The notes below the pieces were generated by a model. The model saw only the letters and a list, made by a program, of their open reading frames with translations, did no database searches and was not told the DNA's origin. Shown piece by piece: positions 43,174 through 49,851 of a DNA stretch of 64,000 nt (position 1 is the stretch's first letter; each line of letters begins with the position of its first letter). Made by a program: the position numbers and the translations under genes. The DNA is from JAAYBF01 sp963715445 (GTDB taxonomy: Bacteria; Actinomycetota; Thermoleophilia; Solirubrobacterales; Thermoleophilaceae), in the NCBI GenBank assembly GCA_963715445.1, contig OY970240.1, positions 930,001-994,000 on the forward strand, given 5' to 3'.

Positions 43174-43602
43174 CTAGTCGGTTTGCTCGCCGGAGCCGAC
43201 GACATCTGTGCCCTCGCCCCGCTTCTCACCCGAGTACTTGGCGAGGAAGTCGGCCACCTTCTCGGCGTCCTCGCCGACCACCACGTTCGCCGGCATGATC
43301 GCGCCGGAGAAGCCGCCGTTGCGAATCGCGAACAGCGCGTCGTCGCGATTGACCTTGCGAACGTCGAAGTTCGGGCCGTTGGTGCGCTCGCCGCCGGCGA
43401 GCTGACCCTCGGGCTTCGAGCCGTACGAATCGGCGCGCTTGAAGGTGTGGCAGCCGGAGCAGCGCTCGTTGAACAGCTCCGCCCCGCGCTGGTGGGCCTG
43501 ATCGACATCGATCTCGCCGCCGCAGCCGCTGACGAGCAGGGTGAGAGCGGCGCAGGCCGCGAGCGCAAGTCGAGCGCGGGATGAAGAGCGGGGGCCGGTC
43601 AC
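43174..43602 (-). CDS. Lipoprotein c-type cytochrome
   Basis: A 142-residue monohaem cytochrome c. The N-terminus has a lipoprotein signal ending LLVSGCGG, so a membrane-anchored extracellular protein is expected. One CSGCH motif binds haem, and Met in IMPANVVV is the likely distal ligand. It resembles class I cytochromes of electron transfer from quinol or cytochrome bc1 complexes. GTG 43602 is chosen; an earlier start in frame would overlap the divergent gene's start. It is divergent from a cupredoxin lipoprotein, so both may share a short control region. Confidence 0.85.
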   Translation of the reverse strand: MTGPRSSSRARLALAACAALTLLVSGCGGEIDVDQAHQRGAELFNERCSGCHTFKRADSYGSKPEGQLAGGERTNGPNFDVRKVNRDDALFAIRNGGFSGAIMPANVVVGEDAEKVADFLAKYSGEKRGEGTDVVGSGEQTD

Positions 43603-43628
43603 GGCGGGCGCATAGTATCCGCCACCCA

Positions 43629-44051
43629 ATGTGGATGCCCCTCAGATGCGCCCTCTGCCTCGCAGGAATCGCCCTCGTTCCCGCTGGCTGTGGGTCCGGC
43701 GAGGTGGACCCGCCGACCCTGCCGGCCACCGTTCCGGCGGGCAAGGCGATCGAGATCGAGGCCGAGGAGTACGTCTTCTCCCCGAACCGGATCACCGTGA
43801 CGGGCGGGCGCTCGAGCGCCGGGCGGCCCCTCCCCGAGCGGATCGAGCTCGCGAACCGCGGAGAGCTGGCGCACAACATCGAGATCCTCGACGGCGACCG
43901 GATCGTGGAGCGCCTGCGCAGCTTCCCGGCGGGCGAGACGCGGGCGCTGACCGTGGGCCTGCCGCCCGGCAGCTATCGCTTCATCTGCACCGTGGCCGAC
44001 CACGACGAGAAGGGGATGCGGGGAACGCTCGAGATCTCGGGCGGGCGCTAG
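43629..44051 (+). CDS. Cupredoxin-like lipoprotein
   Basis: A 140-residue small blue-copper-type protein. A signal peptide with lipobox VPAGC is followed by a cupredoxin beta-sandwich: EIEAEEYVFSPNRITVTGG, a His in LAHNIEI, Cys in YRFICTVADHD, His and Met in the CTVADHDEKGM loop. All type 1 copper ligands are present, so it should carry one copper and move electrons. ATG 43629 (43635 possible). It is divergent from the cytochrome c gene; the two could form one electron-transfer branch. No downstream partner. Confidence 0.85.
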   Translation: MWMPLRCALCLAGIALVPAGCGSGEVDPPTLPATVPAGKAIEIEAEEYVFSPNRITVTGGRSSAGRPLPERIELANRGELAHNIEILDGDRIVERLRSFPAGETRALTVGLPPGSYRFICTVADHDEKGMRGTLEISGGR

Positions 44052-44458
44052 CCCAGCCGCTTCGCGAACCTGAGCAGGCTTCCGCCCTCGGCCGCGGAGG
44101 TGATCCGCACCTCGTCCATCATCAGCGCGAGCAGCTGCAACCCCCGGCCGCGCTCGTCCTCACCGTCCGCCGAAGCGAGCGGCGGCAGGAACTCTCCGGT
44201 GTCCCTCACCTCGAAGACGAGCGACTCGTCCTCCTCGAACGCCGTGATGCCGATCAGGTCGGTCGGCGCGCTGGACCCGTGCTGGATCGCATTCGCCACC
44301 GCCTCGCTCAGCGCCAGCTTGACCTGGTAGCAGTCGCCGTCGCGCAGGCCGGCGTCACGCGCGGCGCCCTCCGCCCACTCCCGCACCTCGCTGAGCAGCA
44401 CGAGATCAGCGGGGATTTTCTTTGCGCGGTGCTCGAACTGTGGCATCAGGAGGCTCAT
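44048..44458 (-). CDS. Anti-sigma factor-like ATP-binding protein (RsbW type)
   Basis: A 136-residue HATPase_c_2 protein. The N box is ALSEAVANAIQHG, and a G1-like segment is VRDTGEFLPPLA, with GRGLQLLALMMDEV near the C-terminus. Such proteins phosphorylate anti-anti-sigma factors or bind sigma factors. ATG 44458 is used; a TTG three codons upstream is possible. It is convergent with the cupredoxin gene (stops overlap by four bases). Its upstream region holds several GTTGAC-type motifs. No partner STAS or sigma-B gene lies in the window. Confidence 0.82.
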   Translation of the reverse strand: MSLLMPQFEHRAKKIPADLVLLSEVREWAEGAARDAGLRDGDCYQVKLALSEAVANAIQHGSSAPTDLIGITAFEEDESLVFEVRDTGEFLPPLASADGEDERGRGLQLLALMMDEVRITSAAEGGSLLRFAKRLG

Positions 44459-44471
44459 GTCGTCCAAATCC

Positions 44472-44550
44472 GGTTGACGGGGTGGGTTCCCCTCCTTCTC
44501 GGTGACGGTGCCCGGTTGACTCGCAGATCAACCCCTCGTCAACGGTCAAC
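44472..44550 (-). promoter_or_regulatory. Cluster of GTTGAC/GTCAAC motifs upstream of the anti-sigma gene
   Basis: GGTTGAC occurs at 44472-44478 and 44514-44520, and the inverted form GTCAAC at 44538-44543 and 44545-44550 (a tandem GTCAACGGTCAACC). ATCAACC near 44527-44533 is a degenerate member. Four or five copies in 80 bases next to a start codon suggest a multi-site operator or overlapping -35 elements (TTGAC). The factor is unknown. Confidence 0.45.
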
Positions 44551-44580
44551 CCCGAACTTCCGTCCAGGCCCCCAAAACCC

Positions 44581-44682
44581 GATAGCCGCTAGAGGCGAGC
44601 CTGGCCAGGACGCAGGGAGCGATGCCTGCGTCAGCAGGTGAGCGACCGAGGACACCGCCAGGCGACGCCTATCGCGGCTATC
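44581..44682. repeat. 102-nt near-palindromic element
   Basis: Outer arms GATAGCCGC (44581-44589) and GCGGCTATC (44674-44682) are perfect inverted copies. The helix continues inward with AGGCG/CGCCT and CCTGGC/GCCAGG, giving about 20 paired bases with small bulges. An inner hairpin GCAGG...CCTGC lies in the middle, and GAGCGA occurs twice inside. The right arm contains the TAG stop of the neighbouring membrane-protein gene. On the minus strand it is followed by GGGTTTTGGGG, so it could be that gene's terminator, a structured RNA or a small MITE/REP-like repeat. Confidence 0.55.
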
Positions 44683-45094
44683 CGCCGGTGGAGTAGGCGC
44701 GGATGGCGAGAGTCAGGATCATCAGCACGCCTACCGTCATCACGCCCATCTCGGCCAGGGCCACGCGACGGGCGATCGCCACCTTGGCGGGATGCTCGAG
44801 GGCTTCGAGATCGTCCACCTCGTCGAGCTCGCGCTGGGCCACGCCGGCCCGCATCCCCTCGCTGAAGAGGCTGATCAAAAGCGGCGCGACGCCATAGGCC
44901 ACGTGGAGGCCGTCGGGCGCCTGCTCTCCACGCGCGAGGAGGATGAAGCCGAAGATCACCTGGATCACGACGGTGGCCTGTGCGACCCGCAGGAGGTACC
45001 AGAACCAGACCGATGGGTCCTTGCGCAGCCAGGCGACCGCGCCCCATCCACCGGCGACCGCGTTGGTGGCCAGGACGGCGATACCGACTGCCAT
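44678..45094 (-). CDS. Predicted four-helix membrane protein
   Basis: A 138-residue protein with four hydrophobic segments: MAVGIAVLATNAVAGGWGAV, ATVVIQVIFGFILLARG, LHVAYGVAPLLISLFSEG and MTVGVLMILTLAI. A conserved-looking WFWYLLRVAQA precedes the second, and an acidic loop (ELDEVDDLEALE) lies between the third and fourth. I believe it belongs to an uncharacterised actinobacterial family. ATG 45094 leaves 54 bases to the nuoA start; a TTG at 45136 is possible but would leave no promoter room. Divergent from the nuo operon. Confidence 0.7.
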   Translation of the reverse strand: MAVGIAVLATNAVAGGWGAVAWLRKDPSVWFWYLLRVAQATVVIQVIFGFILLARGEQAPDGLHVAYGVAPLLISLFSEGMRAGVAQRELDEVDDLEALEHPAKVAIARRVALAEMGVMTVGVLMILTLAIRAYSTGG

Positions 45095-45148
45095 GTGAAT
45101 TCCGCTCAGAAAGAGCCCTTTCGCACTATGTAGCAAGAGCGCACAAAC

Positions 45149-45526
45149 GTGCGTTATACATCCGTGCCCGTGCTCAAGAGCTACCTCCCAGCACTGGTCT
45201 TCCTCACGCTTGGCATTGGCGTCGGGGTGGCCTTCACGATGCTCAACGGCCTCCTCGGCCCCAAACGTCCCAACAAGACGAAGGCCGAGCCGTACGAATG
45301 CGGCCTGCCCTCCGACGTCCAGCAGAGCTTCCGCTTCGGCATCAGCTTCTACCTAATCGCGATGCTCTTCATCCTGTTCGACATCGAGGTCGTGTTCCTC
45401 TATCCGATCGCCGTCCAGCTGGAGGCGATCGGGGTGTTCGCGCTCGTCGAGACGGTCGTCTTCATCTCGCTGCTGCTGGTCGCTTTCGGGTACGTCTGGA
45501 GAAGAGGGGCCCTCGAATGGAAGTGA
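45149..45526 (+). CDS. nuoA: NADH-quinone oxidoreductase subunit A
   Basis: A 125-residue membrane subunit of respiratory complex I. Three helices and the family segments PKRPNKTKAEPYECGLPSDV (the conserved ECG loop) and RFGISFYLIAMLFILFDIEV are clear. GTG 45149 is used; GTG 45164 or 45170 are alternatives and no good ribosome site separates them. First gene of a 14-gene operon in canonical A-to-N order; its end overlaps nuoB by 10 bases. Confidence 0.93.
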   Translation: MRYTSVPVLKSYLPALVFLTLGIGVGVAFTMLNGLLGPKRPNKTKAEPYECGLPSDVQQSFRFGISFYLIAMLFILFDIEVVFLYPIAVQLEAIGVFALVETVVFISLLLVAFGYVWRRGALEWK

Positions 45527-46128
45527 CCCGCACCAAGGTCGAGTCGCCGGAGGCGTTCCGCGCCAAGCAGCTGAGCGCGCAGCAGCTGCTGCGCGGCGAT
45601 CTGGAAGGCGACGCCCTCGAGCAGTACGTCGAGGAGCGCGTGATGCTCACGACGCTCGAGAAGGCCCAGAACTGGGCGCGGCGCAACGCCTGCTGGCCGC
45701 TCGGCTTCGGCCTCGCCTGCTGCGCGATCGAGATGATCACCGTGATCGGCTCCCCGCGCAACGACATCTCGCGCTTCGGCGCCGAGGTGGTGCGGGCCTC
45801 TCCGCGCCAGGCCGACATGATCATCCTGTCGGGCCGGGTGTCGATCAAGATGGCGCCGATCATCCGCCGCATCTACGACCAGATGCTGGAGCCGAAGTGG
45901 GTGATCGCGATGGGCGCCTGCTCCTCGAGCGCCGGGATGTTCAACAACTACGCGGTCGTAGCCGGGGCCGACAAGTTCCTGCCGGTGGACGTGTACATCC
46001 CCGGCTGCCCGCCGCGGCCGGAGGCGCTGATGTACGGGATCATGAAGCTGCAGGACAAGATCACCAACGAGCCTTCGCTCGGCTGGCGCGAGCGCTACGG
46101 GGCCGAGGGGACCGAAGAAGTTGCCTGA
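45517..46128 (+). CDS. nuoB: NADH-quinone oxidoreductase subunit B
   Basis: A 203-residue subunit carrying cluster N2. The four cysteine positions are visible: the tandem pair in LACCAIEM, MGACSSSAG and YIPGCPPRPE. An N-terminal extension of about 35 residues precedes the core. ATG 45517 overlaps nuoA by 10 bases; the C-terminus overlaps the nuoC start by eight. It sits at the quinone site junction with NuoD. Confidence 0.95.
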   Translation: MEVTRTKVESPEAFRAKQLSAQQLLRGDLEGDALEQYVEERVMLTTLEKAQNWARRNACWPLGFGLACCAIEMITVIGSPRNDISRFGAEVVRASPRQADMIILSGRVSIKMAPIIRRIYDQMLEPKWVIAMGACSSSAGMFNNYAVVAGADKFLPVDVYIPGCPPRPEALMYGIMKLQDKITNEPSLGWRERYGAEGTEEVA

Positions 46129-46642
46129 CGCCACCGGCTTGGAGCTGGTCGCACAGAGAGTCCGGGGGAACGTCGCCGAGGACGCCGTGGTGAGCACCTC
46201 CTACCACCGCGAGCAGGCGATGCTCGAGGTTGCCCCCGCGCGCGTGCGGGAAGTGCTGGCCTATCTGCGCAGCGAGGACGAGGAGCCGTACGAGTTCCTC
46301 GCCAGCGTGCACGGAGTGGACTACCTCCCGGAGGAGCCGCGGCTCGGCGTGCACTACCAGCTCCTCTCTCGCGCGCGCTGCGAGCGCCTCGGCGTGAAGA
46401 CCCGCGTGACCGTGGAGGACCCGGTGGTGCCGAGCGTCGTGGACCTCTTCCCGACGGCGGACCATCAGGAGCGCGAGGTCTACGACATGTTCGGGGTGCT
46501 CTTCGACGGCCACCCGGACCCCCGCCGGATCCTGATGCCCGAGGACTACGAGGGCCACCCCCAGCGGCGCGACTTCCCGATCGGCGGCGAGCCCGTCCTG
46601 TTCACCTTCAACGAGCACAAGTACCCCCGCTGGTATGAGTGA
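46121..46642 (+). CDS. nuoC: NADH-quinone oxidoreductase subunit C
   Basis: A 173-residue peripheral-arm subunit. The 30-kDa signature is present: FLASVHGVDYL, the LFPTADHQEREVYDMFGV segment and GHPDPRRILMPEDYEGHP with RRDFPI. It starts with TTG 46121 inside the end of nuoB. The C and D subunits are separate here, unlike the fused NuoCD of enterobacteria. Overlaps nuoD by eight bases. Confidence 0.94.
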   Translation: MPDATGLELVAQRVRGNVAEDAVVSTSYHREQAMLEVAPARVREVLAYLRSEDEEPYEFLASVHGVDYLPEEPRLGVHYQLLSRARCERLGVKTRVTVEDPVVPSVVDLFPTADHQEREVYDMFGVLFDGHPDPRRILMPEDYEGHPQRRDFPIGGEPVLFTFNEHKYPRWYE

Positions 46643-47927
46643 CCAGGGGCCCGACAAGGACCTTCCGGACCCCCTCGCGGCTTCCTATAGGGAGCGCGAG
46701 AAGTCGGTGACGCTGGAGCGCGTCGCCCACGGCGGCGCCTCCCCCGAGCAGCTCGAGCCGGAGACGGAGCTGTTCACGCTCAACCTCGGGCCGCACCATC
46801 CCGCCACGCACGGGGTGCTGCGGCTGCTCTGCACGCTCGAGGGCGAGCAGGTGCTCGACGTCAAGCCGATCATCGGCTACGTCCACACCGGCATCGAGAA
46901 GTCGATGGAGACCCAGGAGTACTGGAAGGCGATCACGTTCGTCGAGCGGATGGACTACCTCGCCTACTACTTCAACGCGACGGCCTTCTGCACGACGGTC
47001 GAGCACCTGCTCGAGGAGGAGGTGCCCAAGCGCGCCCAGTACCTGCGCGTGATCCACATGGAGCTCAACCGGATCGCCAGCCACCTGTTCTGGCTCGGCA
47101 CCTCGGCGCTCGACATCGGCGCGATCACGATGCTCTGGTGGGGCCTGCGCGAGCGCGACCACATCCTCGACCTGTTCGAGATGTCCTCGGGGCAGCGGAT
47201 GCACACCCGCTACATCCAGGTTGGCGGCGTGATCGACGACATCCCGCCGGGCTTCGAGAAGAAATGCCGCGAGTTCCTCGCCCTGTTCCCCGCGCGGCTC
47301 GACCAGTACGAGGCGCTGCTCGACCAGAACGAGATCTGGCTGCAGCGGCTGCGCAACGTGGGCATCGTGCCGAAGGAGCGCCTGCTCGAGCTCGGAGTGA
47401 CCGGGCCGCTGCTGCGCGCGGCGGGCGACCCCTGGGACCTGCGCAAGGCGACGCCCTACTCCTCCTACGAGGACTTCGACTTCAAGATCCCCGTCGGCAC
47501 GGTCGGCGACTGCTACGACCGCTACCGGGTGCGCATGGCCGAGATGCGCGAGTCCTGCAGGATCATCGAGCAGGCCCTCGACGGCCTGCCCGAGGGCCCG
47601 TTCATCACCACCAACCGCAAGGTCGCGCTGCCTCCCCGCCACGAGCTGGCGACCTCGATGGAGGCGCTGATCCACCACTTCAAACTCGTCACCGAGGGCT
47701 TCCGCGTCCCGGCCGGGGAGGCGTACCGCGCCGTTGAATCGCCCCGCGGCGAGCTCGGCTGCTACGTCCTGGCCGACGGCTCCTCGAAGCCCTCGCGGGT
47801 CCACGTGCGCGACCCCAGCTTCGTGAACCTCCAGGCGCTCGCCGAGATGAGCGAGGGCGGGCTGCTGGCCGACCTGATCGCCAACGTCGCGATGCTCGAC
47901 CCGATCCTCGGGGGGATCGACCGATGA
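46635..47927 (+). CDS. nuoD: NADH-quinone oxidoreductase subunit D
   Basis: A 430-residue 49-kDa-type subunit. GPHHPATHGVLRLL and YVHTGIEKSMETQEYWK mark the quinone-site region, MELNRIASHLFWLG the conserved helix, and ESPRGELGCYVLADGSSKP (about 375-395) the C-terminal hydrogenase-like loop. A short N-terminal extension of about 40 residues is unconserved-looking. The end overlaps nuoE (ATGA). Confidence 0.96.
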   Translation: MSDQGPDKDLPDPLAASYREREKSVTLERVAHGGASPEQLEPETELFTLNLGPHHPATHGVLRLLCTLEGEQVLDVKPIIGYVHTGIEKSMETQEYWKAITFVERMDYLAYYFNATAFCTTVEHLLEEEVPKRAQYLRVIHMELNRIASHLFWLGTSALDIGAITMLWWGLRERDHILDLFEMSSGQRMHTRYIQVGGVIDDIPPGFEKKCREFLALFPARLDQYEALLDQNEIWLQRLRNVGIVPKERLLELGVTGPLLRAAGDPWDLRKATPYSSYEDFDFKIPVGTVGDCYDRYRVRMAEMRESCRIIEQALDGLPEGPFITTNRKVALPPRHELATSMEALIHHFKLVTEGFRVPAGEAYRAVESPRGELGCYVLADGSSKPSRVHVRDPSFVNLQALAEMSEGGLLADLIANVAMLDPILGGIDR

Positions 47928-48508
47928 GCGCGGGCTCTCGCAGCGAACTGCTGGGCTGGGACGAGGCGGCCGACCTCGACAAGCCGCCGGCGACGATCCC
48001 CGAGCCCGCCGAGACGCACGTGCCGGCCGAGCTGCGCGAGCGGATCGAGGCGCTCATGAAGCGCTACCCCGACCACCGCTCGGCCGCACTGCCGGCGCTC
48101 GACGCCGCTCAGCGGCTGCACGGCTGGTGCTCCCCCGAGGCGCTCCAGCAGGTCGCCTGCGTGATGCGCGTGACCCCCGCCTACCTCTCGTCGGTCGCGA
48201 CCTTCTACGACATGCTCCGCACGGAGCCGGTGGGCAGGCGCTACGTGTACGTCTGCACGAGCGTCGCCTGCCACCTGCGCAACGCCAAGTCGGTGCATGA
48301 CGCGATCGCGCGCGAGGCCGGCGAGCAGGGGCTCGAGGACTGCGACATCCGCGAGTTCGAGTGCCTCGGCGCCTGCGACATGGCGCCGATGGCCTCCGTC
48401 GACGGCCGTTATGTCGGCCCGCTCGACGAGGCCGACGCGAAGGAGCTCGTCGCCGCCCTGAAGGACGGCCGCGAGGTGCTGCCGGGAAGGGGGCTGGGAG
48501 ACCGATGA
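47924..48508 (+). CDS. nuoE: NADH-quinone oxidoreductase subunit E
   Basis: A 194-residue 24-kDa-type subunit with the thioredoxin-like 2Fe-2S cluster N1a. Ligand segments are CTSVACHLRNA and FECLGACDMAP, giving four cysteines. The N-terminal part AALPALDAAQRLHGWCSPEAL is the usual helical bundle. Acts with NuoF in the NADH module. ATG 47924; its last bases overlap the nuoF start. Confidence 0.94.
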   Translation: MSAGSRSELLGWDEAADLDKPPATIPEPAETHVPAELRERIEALMKRYPDHRSAALPALDAAQRLHGWCSPEALQQVACVMRVTPAYLSSVATFYDMLRTEPVGRRYVYVCTSVACHLRNAKSVHDAIAREAGEQGLEDCDIREFECLGACDMAPMASVDGRYVGPLDEADAKELVAALKDGREVLPGRGLGDR

Positions 48509-49851
48509 GCGAGACGCTCGAGACCAAGGTCCTGACGGCCAACTTCGACACGCCCGACCTGCACCGGATCGACGTGTACGAATCGCTCGGCGGCTACCGC
48601 TCGGCGCGCAAGGTGGCGCTCGAGATGACCCAGGACGAGGTGCTCGAGCAGCTCGAGTCCTCCGGCCTGCGCGGACGCGGCGGCGCCGGCTTCTCGATGG
48701 GCAAGAAGGCGAGCTTCATCCCCAAGGGGACGATGGACAAGTACCTCTGCTGCAACGCCGACGAGTCGGAGCCGGGCACCTTCAAGGACCGGCTGCTGAT
48801 GCAGCGCAACCCGCACCTGCTCGTGGAGGGCGTGATCATCGGCGCGATCGCCGCCGGCGCCAACCGCGCGTTCATCTTCATTCGCGGCGAGTACTCGCTG
48901 CAGGCGGACATCCTCGACGCAGCGGTCGAGGAGGCCTACGCCAAGGGCTACCTCGGCGAGCGCGTTTTCGGCTCGGACATCCAGGTCGAGCTGGTGGTGC
49001 ACCGCGGCGAGGGCGCCTACATCTGCGGCGAGGAGTCGGCGCTGCTCGACGCGCTCGAGGGCAAGCGCGGCAACCCGCGCCTCAAGCCCCCCTTCCCGGC
49101 CAATCAGGGCCTCTACCAGGGGCCGACGCTGATCAACAACGTCGAGACGCTGTGCAACACGCCGATCATCATCGAGAAGGGCCCCGAGTGGTACCGCCAG
49201 TTCGGCGAGGGCAACTCGACCGGCACGAAGATGGTGTCGATCTCCGGCAACGTGCAGCGGCCGGGCAACTACGAGATCGAGCTGGGCATCACCGCGCGCG
49301 AGATCGTCTACGGCCTCGGCGGCGGCCCGCCCCCGGGACGTGAGATCAAGTGCTGGTTCCCGGGCGGCTCCTCGGCGCCCGTGCTGCTGCCCGAGGACCT
49401 CGACCGGCCGTACACCTTCGAGTCGATGGCGGAGGCCGGCTCGATGCTCGGCTCCGGCGCGATCATCGTGGTGGACGACTCGGTTCCGATCGTGGGCGTC
49501 GCGCTGCGCCTCGCCGGCTTCTACCGCCACGAGTCGTGCGGCAAGTGCGTGCCGTGTCGCGAGGGCACCAACTGGACGGTGAAGATGCTCGAGCGGATCG
49601 ACCGCGGCGAGGCGACGCCGATGGACATCGAGATCGTCGCGGGCGTCCAGGAGAACATCATCGGCAACTGCCTCTGCGTGCTCGGGGACTCGATGGCGAT
49701 GCCGATCGGATCGATGATCCGGCACTTCCGGCCCGAGTTCGAGTCCCACATCGAGGCCGCCCGCGAGCGCGCCGACCGCGAGGCAATCGCCGCGCCGGCG
49801 AGCGCCGCCGAGCTGGCCGCCAGCGTCCACGCGGGACCTGGAGTCGGCTGA
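48505..49851 (+). CDS. nuoF: NADH-quinone oxidoreductase subunit F
   Basis: A 448-residue NADH- and FMN-binding subunit. The FMN/NADH glycine-rich motif GLRGRGGAGFSMGKK, NADESEPGTFKDR, GEESALLDALEGKRGNPRLK (about residues 172-191) and the N3 cluster ligands ESCGKCVPCREGT and CLCVLGD are present. ATG 48505 is used; 48 upstream in-frame residues are basic read-through of nuoE. It shares one base with nuoG (TGATG). Confidence 0.96.
   Translation: MSETLETKVLTANFDTPDLHRIDVYESLGGYRSARKVALEMTQDEVLEQLESSGLRGRGGAGFSMGKKASFIPKGTMDKYLCCNADESEPGTFKDRLLMQRNPHLLVEGVIIGAIAAGANRAFIFIRGEYSLQADILDAAVEEAYAKGYLGERVFGSDIQVELVVHRGEGAYICGEESALLDALEGKRGNPRLKPPFPANQGLYQGPTLINNVETLCNTPIIIEKGPEWYRQFGEGNSTGTKMVSISGNVQRPGNYEIELGITAREIVYGLGGGPPPGREIKCWFPGGSSAPVLLPEDLDRPYTFESMAEAGSMLGSGAIIVVDDSVPIVGVALRLAGFYRHESCGKCVPCREGTNWTVKMLERIDRGEATPMDIEIVAGVQENIIGNCLCVLGDSMAMPIGSMIRHFRPEFESHIEAARERADREAIAAPASAAELAASVHAGPGVG

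Noticed and set aside
44581..44682. Signal recognition particle RNA or RNase P RNA in the 102-nt element
   Set aside because: The conserved SRP apical motif and RNase P core sequences are not present on either strand.
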